From: Mangrovivirga cuniculi
GTDB taxonomy: Bacteria > Bacteroidota > Bacteroidia > Cytophagales > Cyclobacteriaceae
Assembly: GCF_005166025.1 (NCBI RefSeq)
Contig: NZ_CP028923.1
Coordinates: 3,102,001-3,166,000, forward strand
Direction: 5' to 3'
DNA length: 64,000 nucleotides
Below the pieces are notes generated by a model. It did no database searches. It saw nothing but the letters and a program-made list of their open reading frames with translations, and had not been told where the DNA came from. Below, one piece after another: positions 1 to 8,038 of this stretch. Each line of letters begins with the position of its first letter. Positions within the stretch are counted from its first letter, which is position 1. The position numbers and the translations under genes are program-made.

Positions 1-582
1 TGTCGTGGTGCCTCAGGATCAGTTTTACCCATTACAATAGCAATTTTACACGCAGGGTTCATTCCTCCGGAAGACCACCATTTGGTACCATTAATAATAT
101 AGTCGTCACCCTCTGGAGTAATTGTCGTTTCAATATTGGTGGCATCAGAAGAAGCAACCTGAGGTTCAGTCATTAAAAAAGCTGAGCGGATTGTACCATC
201 CATTAATGGGTCCAGCCATTGTTTTTGCTGTTCCGGTGATCCATATTTTGCCAGCACCTCCATGTTTCCCGTATCCGGGGCATTACAATTAAAAATCTCT
301 GATGACCACAAAATACGCCCCATTATTTCTGCCAGGGGGCATACTCAAGGTTTGATAATCCGGAACTTAAATCTCCATAGCTTTTGGCAAAAATAAGTTC
401 CATAACCCTGCAGCTTTCGCCTTTTCTTTAAGATCTTCCATTCCCGGCCAGGGCTTCCATCGATTATCAGGATTGTAAAGAAACGCATTGACCTCCCCTT
501 CTACCGGGAGTATATGCTCTTCAAAAAAACTGGTTAGCTTCTTTTGGAGTTCAAGTGTTCTTTCTGTGTACTCAAAATTCAT
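1..582 (-). CDS. Acyl-CoA dehydrogenase, N-terminal part (cut by window edge, two frameshifts)
   Basis: Flavin-dependent acyl-CoA dehydrogenase that would introduce the alpha-beta double bond in fatty acyl-CoA. Translation from ATG 582 gives an N-terminal helical ACAD domain, then the motifs [13 protein letters not shown] and [11 protein letters not shown], which are typical of the FadE/ACAD10-11 type. The C-terminal part lies outside the window. The frame breaks twice: near 372-376 (a run of four A on the coding strand) and near 343-348 (a run of five C). Adding one base at each site gives a continuous protein through [11 protein letters not shown] and PLAEIMGR. It lies beside a second acyl-CoA dehydrogenase and is presumably part of beta-oxidation. 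Family assignment is firm; substrate is unknown. Confidence 0.8.
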
Positions 583-819
583 TTTTTATGTATCTTATTT
601 CGTTTTGGCTTTACAACAGTTTGCAGCAGGAGCCATCGCTTTCTTTATGTTCTTTATGTAAGGATCATGAGTGGCAAATCACGACAACCTAAAAACATAA
701 ATGGGAAACCGTAAGGATATGCCTTTATGAACGAATAAATCCTTATTTAACCGGCTATTATATAGCTTTTAGGCTTGCGTTTTTAATTCGTTAACTACCT
801 CATAAACTGCGTCTTGCTA

Positions 820-2634
820 TTAATTAAAAACCTCTTTTTCCCCGGCAATGGTCAATACCTCTTCATTTAGCAATACTTCGGCCAGTCCATTAGTCTTAGG
901 CAGTTCGTATTTAAAATAGAATTTCATTGCGTGAATTTTGCTTTCGTAAAACTCCTCTGAATATGTTTTCTTTCCGGTAACTAACGCATTTTTAGCATTT
1001 ACAGCCATCTCTAACCATATCCACGATAATGTAATGGTGCTTAGATACTCCATAAATGGGGTAGCATCTGACAGGAAACGTTCATAATCGCCCTTTTTGG
1101 CAAAACCAATCAAGTGCTGTATCACTTTGGATGCTTCTTGTAGTTTATCACCTAATTTCCCGGCATACTTTTTCAGATCATCATATTTTAAAGCGCTATT
1201 AATGGTCTGTTTAATCTCCTCCGTCAACAGTTGCAAGGCTTTACCATTTTCTAATAGCAATTTTCTACCTAATAAATCTTGTGACTGAATTCCTGTGGTT
1301 CCTTCATAGATAGAAAAAATACGGATATCGCGATGATATTGCTGTAAGATAAAGTCAGTACAAAATCCATAGCCACCTAACACCTGCAATCCGTTAGAAA
1401 CTGATTGTGCTCCCATTTCAGACGGATAAGTTTTAACCATTGGTATGATTAACTCCAACAATAAACCATACTTTTCCTTCTCCTTTTCATCGGTCAGGGT
1501 GTGTTTTAAATCATAGTATTTAGATGCCAGTAAAACCAGGCCCAAAGAGCCTTCTGATACAGTTTTCTGGAAGAGCAACATTCTTCTAACATCCGGATGA
1601 TTGATAATAAAGGTTTGTCCCTCCTCCGGGTCTTTTTTACCGGTGCTGGCTAATTTTCTACCTTGCGGACGTTCTTTGGCATATTCTAATGATGCATGAT
1701 ATGCAGCCGTAGCAATGGCAGCGCCACCCCTTCCTACTGCAATACGAGCACCGTTCATCATTAAAAACATATATTTTAGTCCCTTATTGGCCTCACCGAC
1801 CAAAAACCCCTGACACTCGCCGGCATCGCCAAAACCTAGATGAGTGGTACAATAGCCCCGTTGGCCCATTTTCTGAAAGTCTGCGACCGTGGTAACATCA
1901 TTGGAAACCAGATTCCCCTCTTCATCCGGACGTTTTTTAGGCACGACAAATAAGGAGATCCCTTTAGTTCCTGCCGGAGCGCCCTCTATTCGTGCCAAAA
2001 CCAGGTGTACAATGTTATCGGCATATTGATGGTCTCCACCGGAAATAAAAATTTTCTGTCCGGATATTTTATAAGAACCATCGCTTTGAGGAATGGCTTT
2101 GGTAGTAATATCAGATAACGAACTTCCTGCCTGGGGTTCTGTCAGACACATGGTTCCACCCCAGTCTCCCGATAGCATCTTGGGTACGTAAATATCCTTT
2201 AATTCCTGGCTTCCAAAATTGATAATCAGTTCTGCTGCCCCTAAGGTTAACCCGATGTACCCGGTCAAATGATTATTGGCAGCCTCCTGTATAAAAGAAG
2301 AGGCCGTATAAAGCATCATCGGAAGTTGTAAACCTCCCTCTTCATAATCGAAGGGTCCTGAGATAAATCCCATTTCTCCTCCCTGCTTCATCATTACGCC
2401 AACCTGTTTATGTACTTCTACCCCACCATCTTTATAGTGGGCCGGTTGTTCGTCCATTTCTTTTAAATAAGGATACAACTCCCTGTCAGAAAAGTCCTTA
2501 ACAGAATCTAAAATTAAATTCATTGATGAGATATCATGATCCTCACATCGATCCTGATTTAACACCTCTTCTAATTGATACACATCATACAAAAGGTATT
2601 TTAACGTATTTATATCGACATACTTTTTTGCCAT
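820..2634 (-). CDS. Acyl-CoA dehydrogenase, long form with extra C-terminal domain
   Basis: A 604-residue acyl-CoA dehydrogenase, about 200 residues longer than the classical 380-400 residue enzymes. This matches the family with an added N-terminal segment and an acyl-CoA dehydrogenase C-terminal-like domain (FadE5/DmdC group). The FAD/substrate motif MCLTEPQAGSS is near residues 162-172, and YEGTTGIQ near 442 carries the expected catalytic-region glutamate. Residues about 460-600 are the helical extension. The frame can start at GTG 2637, but the next codon is ATG 2634, which I use. The gene is intact, unlike the ACAD just downstream on the same strand. Likely role is oxidation of fatty or branched acyl-CoA; the exact substrate cannot be read from sequence. 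Confidence 0.9.
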   Translation of the reverse strand: MAKKYVDINTLKYLLYDVYQLEEVLNQDRCEDHDISSMNLILDSVKDFSDRELYPYLKEMDEQPAHYKDGGVEVHKQVGVMMKQGGEMGFISGPFDYEEGGLQLPMMLYTASSFIQEAANNHLTGYIGLTLGAAELIINFGSQELKDIYVPKMLSGDWGGTMCLTEPQAGSSLSDITTKAIPQSDGSYKISGQKIFISGGDHQYADNIVHLVLARIEGAPAGTKGISLFVVPKKRPDEEGNLVSNDVTTVADFQKMGQRGYCTTHLGFGDAGECQGFLVGEANKGLKYMFLMMNGARIAVGRGGAAIATAAYHASLEYAKERPQGRKLASTGKKDPEEGQTFIINHPDVRRMLLFQKTVSEGSLGLVLLASKYYDLKHTLTDEKEKEKYGLLLELIIPMVKTYPSEMGAQSVSNGLQVLGGYGFCTDFILQQYHRDIRIFSIYEGTTGIQSQDLLGRKLLLENGKALQLLTEEIKQTINSALKYDDLKKYAGKLGDKLQEASKVIQHLIGFAKKGDYERFLSDATPFMEYLSTITLSWIWLEMAVNAKNALVTGKKTYSEEFYESKIHAMKFYFKYELPKTNGLAEVLLNEEVLTIAGEKEVFN

Positions 2635-2876
2635 CACTACAGGTTTTAAAGAATTGATTATTAACTATTCAATAAATTACGGAGATATTTATTAAATAAT
2701 AATTAAACTGGTTTAATAAATCATTTTCTTAGGAATGCGCATAAAGAGAACCTGAAAAAAACGGTGGGAATAGCCTTTATTTTTAGCAGCTTCCCATACC
2801 CGTAAATATTTAAATGAAAGTATTAAGAACTGATGGAGTTGTTAGGTGATCGGGTTAAACTAATCGAAATGTAATT

Positions 2877-3461
2877 TTAGTTTTTAATTTCCTCCTTGCT
2901 CAGTCTTTTTCGAATTTTAGAAAGACCAACAGGAGTCAGGCCGAGATAAGATGCTATGAGATATTGTGGTACCCGTTGAAAAAGGGACGGTCTTTTTTCT
3001 AACAGCTCCAGGTATCGTTCCTGGTTTGATACATTTTTAATTTGGTGGATGCGTTGAAAATTATTGATAAACGCCTTTTGCATGGACAACCTGCCAAACC
3101 GCTCGAGCTGATGAGAATAATCAAAGATTTTTTCAACATCCTTTTTAGAGACTGTATACAGGGTCGAATCTTCCATCACTTCGAGGTAAGAAAGCGACGG
3201 GACTTCCTGGATATAGGCATATAAGTCCGTAAAAAAATACCCTTCGGTAAATAACTCCATCACTTGAGATATGCCATCATCTACGGTATAATAAGAAACG
3301 CAACCTTCTTTCATGAAGTAGAAAGAATCGATATACTGGCCGGGTTTTAATAGAAAAGAACCTTTGGGAACCGATTCCTTTTTATAAAACTGCAAAGCAA
3401 ACTCCATATCAGCGTCGCTAACAGTAGTAAATGATCTTATTTTTTGTTGTAAATCCTCCAA
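2877..3461 (-). CDS. Crp/Fnr family transcriptional regulator
   Basis: A 194-residue regulator with an N-terminal cyclic-nucleotide-binding-like beta-roll (about residues 20-110; FYFMKEGCVSYY is the typical strand pair) and a C-terminal helix-turn-helix (about 155-190; PQYLIASYLGLTPVGLSKIR). Many Bacteroidota Crp-like proteins of this size lack the classical cAMP-contact residues, and I see none here, so the ligand is unknown. The start is TTG at 3461: the frame closes with TAA four codons upstream, and the next internal ATG would delete the start of the beta-roll. It lies upstream of and co-oriented with the acyl-CoA dehydrogenases, but a 242-base gap makes a shared operon doubtful. Confidence 0.85.
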   Translation of the reverse strand: MEDLQQKIRSFTTVSDADMEFALQFYKKESVPKGSFLLKPGQYIDSFYFMKEGCVSYYTVDDGISQVMELFTEGYFFTDLYAYIQEVPSLSYLEVMEDSTLYTVSKKDVEKIFDYSHQLERFGRLSMQKAFINNFQRIHQIKNVSNQERYLELLEKRPSLFQRVPQYLIASYLGLTPVGLSKIRKRLSKEEIKN

Positions 3462-3559
3462 GTCAGTAGTTTAGATAAGTGCTACTAAAAAACAAAATAT
3501 TCAATGATTGAGCAAGTTTAGCCATGGCAATAAATAGATTAATCTTATGCTTTTATACT

Positions 3560-3600
3560 CCCCTGGCGCGCGTTGCTTTTTTCAGCAAAACGCGTGCCCT
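3560..3600. repeat. Hairpin repeat A, copy 1
   Basis: Imperfect inverted repeat with arms around TTGCT...AGCAA and GGCGCGCG...CGCGTGCC, T-rich loop. A near-identical copy lies at 5419-5459. It lies in the 462-base gap between the Crp gene and the first plus-strand hypothetical gene, which otherwise holds only repeat B and a promoter. Confidence 0.7.
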
Positions 3601-3727
3601 ATACTAACCCATTTACCCATCCTAGCTTATCATTAATTTTGGAATAAATATTTTCTAATATACATTTACACTATCAAATATAAACCAGAAATTATAGTGA
3701 TCATAAAAAGGGATTGTTATAGGTGGA

Positions 3728-3774
3728 TTTTTTAATATAAGCACGCGTATTGCTTCGCTACGCGCGCCAGTGGA
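3728..3774. repeat. Hairpin repeat B, copy 1
   Basis: Contains the perfect stem CGCGTA / TACGCG around TTGCTTCGC. The same roughly 45-base sequence, with its flank TTTTAATATA and tail GCCAGTGG, recurs at 4635-4679. Each copy is followed by GAGTTGCGCATAGC (3890 and 4678) shortly before a small gene. Confidence 0.75.
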
Positions 3775-3797
3775 AACAGGCATAAAAGAGGGGGAAG

Positions 3798-3828
3798 TTT
3801 GATTTTGACCTGTAAACAGCTATTTTTG
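3798..3828 (+). promoter_or_regulatory. Bacteroidota-type promoter (TTTG - 19 - TATTTTTG)
   Basis: TTTG at 3798-3801 and TATTTTTG at 3821-3828 are separated by 19 bases, matching the -33/-7 consensus of the Bacteroidota primary sigma factor. The sequence AAACAGC just before the -7 box and a downstream leader resembling AGGGATTTATTAACAACC recur at the promoters at 6181, 12884 and 14253. The presumed target is the gene at 3924. Confidence 0.6.
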
Positions 3829-3923
3829 GTTTTTAAAGGAATTTATAAACGACCAGAACAACAATGGTTATATAATTGATATGGGCGACTGAGTTGCGCA
3901 TAGCCAATCTTTAAAAGTAAAAT

Positions 3924-4499
3924 ATGTATATAGTTCAACTAATTATTCTTTTATTCTTTTTAGACCCGGATACTGAAAATCTTGGAGGTAACGAACTTGT
4001 TAGAAATGAGAATCATGTTATTACTTACGAATGCTTCGAGGATAGAATAGAATTTGTAATTGATGTTATTGGAGATAGAACAGATAATACTAACGGTAAG
4101 TGGCCAAACCTTGATTATTTCTACTTGTGGGTTGATTTCAATAATAATGGCAAATTAGACTCGCTTATTGATAGAAACTTTGGTCCGAAGTTTTACAATA
4201 ACAAACTCCAAGTTTGTAAATCTTTATTGTACAGTAAAACCAGACAAACTACCTGTTTTTTCAATTCAAATTCAACTTGTCATAGACAATTCAAAAAAAC
4301 ACAAAATTTAGAAATTGATCATGTGGTTTTTGAAATATCGATACCTAAAAAAGAACTTTCTAAGTCCAATTCTTACAATGTTTACTTCATGATCGCAGAT
4401 AAATATTCCAAAACATACTATCCAATCAACAATATAAAATTTGAGGCAACATTTAAGATTGAATGCAATAATATAAGCACAGAACAAATGCTAAAATGA
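3924..4499 (+). CDS. Hypothetical protein
   Basis: A 191-residue protein I do not recognise. The first 13 residues are hydrophobic (MYIVQLIILLFFL) but there is no clear signal-peptide cleavage site. The motif VDFNNNGKLDSLID (about residues 72-86) resembles short acidic Ca-binding-like loops seen in secreted Bacteroidota proteins, and the remainder reads as beta-rich. Two Cys-containing stretches occur near 100-120. It lies alone between repeat elements, with a promoter about 95 bases upstream. The function cannot be stated. Confidence 0.6.
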   Translation: MYIVQLIILLFFLDPDTENLGGNELVRNENHVITYECFEDRIEFVIDVIGDRTDNTNGKWPNLDYFYLWVDFNNNGKLDSLIDRNFGPKFYNNKLQVCKSLLYSKTRQTTCFFNSNSTCHRQFKKTQNLEIDHVVFEISIPKKELSKSNSYNVYFMIADKYSKTYYPINNIKFEATFKIECNNISTEQMLK

Positions 4500-4518
4500 A
4501 TGTACAAACTGAGCATTC

Positions 4519-4590
4519 CCCCCTGCCTGCAGTTTAGAGAATGCTTAGCTTCCGACTTTTTATGAAAGGCAGGGATTATATTGCCATCAA
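4519..4590. repeat. Repeat D, diverged copy 1
   Basis: Directly after the gene ending at 4499. The tail (ATGAAAGGCAGGGATTATAT) matches the tails of the hairpin elements at 5486-5577 and 6009-6092. The hairpin part is diverged. Confidence 0.45.
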
Positions 4591-4606
4591 TATAAAAATT
4601 ATTTTA

Positions 4607-4641
4607 AACTGTAAACTTATTTTAGGACGATACATTTTAAT
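4607..4641 (+). repeat. 34-base inverted-repeat partner of 6821-6854
   Basis: AACTGTAAACTTATTTTAGG followed by ACGATACATTTTAA matches the reverse complement of 6821-6854 at 31 of 34 positions. The pair brackets about 2.2 kb. The sequence resembles a terminal inverted repeat of an insertion sequence, but no transposase is present. Confidence 0.7.
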
Positions 4642-4691
4642 ATAGCCACGCGTATTGCTTCGCTACGCGAGCCAGTGGAGTTGCGCATAGC
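4635..4691. repeat. Hairpin repeat B, copy 2
   Basis: Second copy of the CGCGTA-TTGCTTCGC-TACGCG hairpin, followed directly by GGAGTTGCGCATAGC. It abuts the 34-base inverted repeat and precedes the lipoprotein gene at 4752. Confidence 0.75.
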
Positions 4692-4751
4692 ACTTCATTG
4701 TGTAGTATTTCAACCAAGAAACAGCTAATGTTTGATTATAACTTTTTTGAT

Positions 4752-5360
4752 ATGAATAAAATGTATGTATTACTTATTTTAACAACTATTATATCCTGTA
4801 CCCAATTGAAGGGGCAAGATCCCTATGACGAATTGATACAGACATTCGATGACTATAGATCTCTAATAAAACAAAAAAAATATGACAAAGCTTTTGATTA
4901 TTATCAACAGACATTTCTAAAATATGTACCGAGAGAACAGTTAAAAAAGCAAATATCAGAAATACACAGTAATAAGAATTTTAAAGTTCAGGCTTCCAAC
5001 TCAGAAATAGTGTTTCTTTCTGAAATAATTAAAGACAGTGCTAATAATCAATATGCATTCCTTAGATATACTTCATACAATCAATTTAAATTTACAGATG
5101 AAGCTAGCGAAGAATACAAAACAAGAATAAAAAAAATGTTTCAAGACAGTTTTGGGGAAAAAGCTTCCTACTTTGAAAATGAAGATAAAGTTAGTTTTTC
5201 AAGAGACGGAGAATTTGTTGCCGTCAAAATAGATAATGATTGGCGCTTTGTTCTTTACAAAAAGAAACTTAGACCCTATATGCATTTGTGGATTCCACAA
5301 GAAATATTAAACATGTTGGTTTTTATTAAGAATGGAAAAAATATGGTGAACCGGAAATAG
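4752..5360 (+). CDS. Putative lipoprotein, unknown function
   Basis: A 202-residue protein beginning with a lipoprotein signal peptide (hydrophobic VLLILTTIISC, lipobox Cys at about residue 15). An upstream in-frame ATG at 4698 would add 18 residues without a signal-like character, so ATG 4752 is preferred. The mature part is charged and helical (FDDYRSLIKQKKYDKAFDYYQ is TPR-like) followed by a beta-rich region ending with WRFVLYKKKLRPYMHLWIP. Likely anchored in the outer or inner membrane, facing the periplasm. It is bordered by repeat elements on both sides. No family recognised. Confidence 0.6.
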   Translation: MNKMYVLLILTTIISCTQLKGQDPYDELIQTFDDYRSLIKQKKYDKAFDYYQQTFLKYVPREQLKKQISEIHSNKNFKVQASNSEIVFLSEIIKDSANNQYAFLRYTSYNQFKFTDEASEEYKTRIKKMFQDSFGEKASYFENEDKVSFSRDGEFVAVKIDNDWRFVLYKKKLRPYMHLWIPQEILNMLVFIKNGKNMVNRK

Positions 5361-5418
5361 ATTATAACAAAAAATAATATAGGCTAGTAGCAATAATCAG
5401 CCATTAGCACAAGATTAT

Positions 5419-5459
5419 CCCCCGGGCGCTTGTTGCTTTTTCAGCAAAACGCGTGCCCT
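5419..5459. repeat. Hairpin repeat A, copy 2
   Basis: Second copy of the GGGCGC...TTGCT-TTTTC-AGCAA...GCGTGCCC hairpin (first at 3560). It lies about 60 bases after the lipoprotein stop codon. Confidence 0.7.
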
Positions 5460-5485
5460 GAAATGATCATTTAAATCACCCCTAT

Positions 5486-5577
5486 TATCTGAAGTTTAGC
5501 GACAGCGTAACTTCAGACATTTTATAAAAGGCAGGGATTGTATCCCAGACAAAACAAAAAATATATCCCCCCTAGCT
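5486..5577. repeat. Repeat D, copy 2 (palindrome plus conserved tail)
   Basis: A near-perfect palindrome with arms CTGAAGTT and AACTTCAG is followed by AGACATTTTATAAAAGGCAG and GGATTGTATCCC. Copy 3 at 6009-6092 has the palindrome centre in the opposite orientation and the same tail, so the two copies flank the DUF3781 pseudogene as direct repeats. Confidence 0.75.
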
Positions 5578-5705
5578 AGGGCGGGTTAGCGATAATTGAA
5601 GAGCATGCAAAAACAGGCTTTACACATTTAAAAGAATGACTTCAGGTTAAAATGGAAATATCAAGGCTCTAACATTGATATTTATTTGCCTATCAAAACG
5701 AATAT

Positions 5706-5987
5706 ATGAATAATTATAAAGAAGAAATTTTAAACAAGATATGTTATACCGAACTTGTTTATGACAGAATAAATAAGAAATTAAAATTAGAACTTCCAAA
5801 ATAAGAAATTGAAGCCCTTATTTATACAATTATATTAGAAACAGAAAAATCTAATTTTCAAAAAAAAGGTAAAAACATTTATATAATTAACAAGAAAAGA
5901 AATATCAGGCTTACGATCAATTCCTTTACGAATAATATCATTACAGCTGACAAATTGAACAAAACACAGGCCACCTACAATGTGTAA
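5706..5987 (+). pseudogene. DUF3781-like protein, interrupted by an in-frame stop
   Basis: Translation from ATG 5706 gives MNNYKEEILNKICYTELVYD and continues to a TAA at 5802-5804. The same frame then reads on for 60 residues (EIEALIYTIILETEKSNF, KGKNIYIINKKRNIRLTIN, SFTNNIITADKL) to TAA 5985. The joined 93-residue product has the look of DUF3781 proteins (about 80-90 residues), recalled from family memory. Unlike the other broken genes here, the lesion is a stop codon and not a frameshift; a single change in TAA would restore a Lys/Gln/Glu codon. A start at ATG downstream of the stop is not available. It is either a true pseudogene or a base error. Confidence 0.6.
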
Positions 5988-6008
5988 AAAGCATATGCTT
6001 GTTGCCCC

Positions 6009-6092
6009 CGCTGTCTGAAGTTACGCTATCGCTAAACTTCAGACTTTTATGAAAGTCAGGGATTGTATCCCGGATAAAACAAACAATATATC
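6009..6092. repeat. Repeat D, copy 3
   Basis: CTGAAGTTACGCTATCGC followed by TAAACTTCAG is, apart from one base, the reverse complement of the palindrome at 5488. The tail AAGTCAGGGATTGTATCCC matches copy 2. It begins 22 bases after the pseudogene's final stop. Confidence 0.75.
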
Positions 6093-6180
6093 CATTCATT
6101 GACAATTACAAACGGCTAGAAAATCATCCGATTACAGTCGGTTACAAACATTTTCCAACTGGTGTAAACATTAGAAAATA

Positions 6181-6211
6181 TTTGATTTTGACCAGTAAAC
6201 AGCTATATTAA
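6181..6211 (+). promoter_or_regulatory. Promoter-like element upstream of the VOC gene
   Basis: TTTG at 6181-6184, a 19-base spacer ending GTAAACAGC, and TATATTAA at 6204-6211 (weaker -7 box). A leader AGGGAATTATTAATAACC follows at 6221, shared with the promoters at 3798, 12884 and 14253. Confidence 0.45.
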
Positions 6212-6312
6212 GGAATATATAGGGAATTATTAATAACCAAAGCAACGATAGTTGTATAAAGAATAAGCACGACAAAGCATCGGTTATCCATTCGTTGTTT
6301 ATAATTTGACAA

Positions 6313-6735
6313 ATGGCAGATAAAGAGCATAAAATAGAAATTGAATTTTTAGACCATGTAGCAATTCGAGTTGCTGATATGGAGGCTTCTACTGCTTGGT
6401 ATGAAAAAGTATTGGGACTAAAACGATATCAGCTGCCCGAATGGGGTGATTACCCGGTCTTTTTACTTTCCGGAAAATCGGGTATCGCAATTTTTCCTGC
6501 AAATGTCAATGATTCCAAACTTGACTCTACCTCAAAAAATGTAAAAATTGATCATTTTGCCTTTAATGTCACAAACGAGAATTTCGAGAAAGCTAAAAAA
6601 CGATATACTGAATTGAATTTAGATTTCAATATTCAGGATCACCATTACTTTGATTCGATTTATACGAAAGACCCTGATGGGCATACTGTTGAACTAACTA
6701 CCATCAAAGTGGATGAACGCGATTTTTACAAATAA
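6313..6735 (+). CDS. VOC family (glyoxalase/bleomycin-resistance fold) protein
   Basis: A 140-residue single-domain VOC protein. It has the paired beta-alpha-beta-beta-beta modules: FLDHVAIRVADMEASTAWYE (residues 12-31) with the first metal-ligand-type His, IDHFAFNV (about 76-83) with a second, and a terminal DPDGHTVELTT with His and Glu. These fit a metal-dependent glyoxalase/dioxygenase-like enzyme, but VOC substrate cannot be inferred from motif alone. There is no signal peptide, so it is cytoplasmic. It stands alone with its own promoter in the repeat-rich segment. Confidence 0.88.
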   Translation: MADKEHKIEIEFLDHVAIRVADMEASTAWYEKVLGLKRYQLPEWGDYPVFLLSGKSGIAIFPANVNDSKLDSTSKNVKIDHFAFNVTNENFEKAKKRYTELNLDFNIQDHHYFDSIYTKDPDGHTVELTTIKVDERDFYK

Positions 6736-6820
6736 TTAATGGGTTGATTTAAAGATACCGGGAAATACAGGAATTAAATTCTTAAAACCATTATTGAGTT
6801 TAATAATCAACTGCCAGTAA

Positions 6821-6854
6821 TTAATTTGTATCGTCCTAAAATAAGTTGACAGTT
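6821..6854 (-). repeat. 34-base inverted-repeat partner of 4607-4641
   Basis: The reverse complement matches 4607-4640 at 31 of 34 positions. It ends immediately before the ATG of the next gene (6855), so the repeat forms that gene's ribosome-binding region. Confidence 0.7.
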
Positions 6855-7328
6855 ATGAAAAAAACCGGAAGAATAATATTCCTACTACTCATCGCATTAA
6901 CCTTTATGCAAGCCGGGGCAAGCCTGTTTGCAATCACCGTTAACATTTCTTCTCTCATAGAGGCCCCTCCTGCATCTCTGACCAATGCGCAGGGACCTTA
7001 TGCTTTTAATCCCGATATATTCTGGGAGAAGTTTCCACCATTAGTATTCCTTACTCTTCTTCTTGCCTTAATCTTAAACTGGAAAACTTATTTAAGAAAA
7101 TGGATCATAAGCGGTGGAGTAATTTGGGTGCTTTCCGGGTTTGTAGCCATAGTGTTGTTAGGCCCGGTACAAACAGAATTTTTATCCACTGATTACTCGG
7201 ATACCGTAAACCCGAACCTCCGGAAACTCGGTGAACTTTGGAGAAATTACAGCCTTTTATTTATGGCCCTTTCAGCTTTATCGGGAATAGTATACCTGCT
7301 TGGAATAAGCAGGCTAGCTGATAGATAA
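6855..7328 (+). CDS. Four-helix membrane protein, DUF1772-like
   Basis: A 157-residue integral membrane protein with four hydrophobic segments (about residues 5-27, 60-76, 87-107 and 133-152) and a large extracytoplasmic loop after helix 1 (FAITVNISSLIEAPPAS onward). The pattern of four helices with a loop containing FNPDIFWEKFPP resembles the DUF1772 group of small inner-membrane proteins, but this is a tentative match. ATG 6855 is preferred to ATG 6846 because it directly precedes the Lys-rich signal-like start MKKTGR. The inverted repeat 6821-6854 directly abuts the start, so translation signals lie inside the repeat. No function is known. Confidence 0.6.
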   Translation: MKKTGRIIFLLLIALTFMQAGASLFAITVNISSLIEAPPASLTNAQGPYAFNPDIFWEKFPPLVFLTLLLALILNWKTYLRKWIISGGVIWVLSGFVAIVLLGPVQTEFLSTDYSDTVNPNLRKLGELWRNYSLLFMALSALSGIVYLLGISRLADR

Positions 7329-7397
7329 ATAAATTTATAACACAATCAAATTTTATTATACTAGGATCATAAAACCGGGTTTACAATATCCAAAAAA

Positions 7398-7964
7398 ATG
7401 ACCAAGACATTCCTTTATATCTCTTTTATCCAGATATTTTTTATATCCTTTTGCAATGGACAAACAAGTCAGTCAGCAGATACAATAAAAATCAAAGACT
7501 TTGAATTTAACTCCTGGTTCGGGCATAAGAAAGATTCAAAGAGTAATCATAATTACAGTCTTCTTGGAACAGGCTTTTTCAGAACTCCCAGGGCAGAAAA
7601 TATCGACTCGTTGATTTCAACATGGATAGAAAATCATCCAAATGCTAAAGTTATTCCTGTTTACACTTTTGGACCGACAATGAATGATGATCCAAATTCA
7701 AAACAAACATATTGCTGGGTAGTAAACAATTCCGACACGCTGAACATTTACCTTGTTAAAAAAGGAGCTATTCCTGGAGGAACCATGCAGCGTCCAAAAA
7801 CGTGGAAAGAAATGTCAGGAAAAGAAAGAAAATTATATGAAGACAAACCAGATGAAGAAGTTCATGTAACCGACAAAGAATATCAGGACTTCATTACTAA
7901 AATAAAAATTGCTGCCGAGTTTGCTCGCCAAAACAAGATTGGAATTTATGATAGTCAGGAATAA
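7398..7964 (+). CDS. Secreted protein, weakly nuclease(SNase)-like C-terminus
   Basis: A 188-residue protein with a Sec signal peptide (residues 1-21, FIQIFFISFCNGQ). The second half contains LNIYLVKKGAIPGGTMQRP and IAAEFARQNKIGIYD. These resemble the C-terminal half of staphylococcal-nuclease-like domains, where a strand of the form LN-x-x-LV-x-x-G is followed by an Ala-rich helix ending in GIY/GLW. The catalytic Arg/Glu pattern of SNase is not evident, so I do not call it a nuclease. Predicted periplasmic or secreted. It follows the membrane protein by 69 bases and may be cotranscribed with it. Confidence 0.5.
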   Translation: MTKTFLYISFIQIFFISFCNGQTSQSADTIKIKDFEFNSWFGHKKDSKSNHNYSLLGTGFFRTPRAENIDSLISTWIENHPNAKVIPVYTFGPTMNDDPNSKQTYCWVVNNSDTLNIYLVKKGAIPGGTMQRPKTWKEMSGKERKLYEDKPDEEVHVTDKEYQDFITKIKIAAEFARQNKIGIYDSQE

Positions 7965-8038
7965 AAATAGAATATCTCTGCGTAGGCCATGACCTTGTAT
8001 GTTATAAATTCAAAAATTTACAATAATTGATAGGTTCA

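Noticed and set aside
3560-6092. Integron attC sites at hairpin repeats
   Set aside because: Arm sequences lack clear GTTRRRY and RYYYAAC cores and no IntI is in the window. Left only as a hypothesis in the findings.
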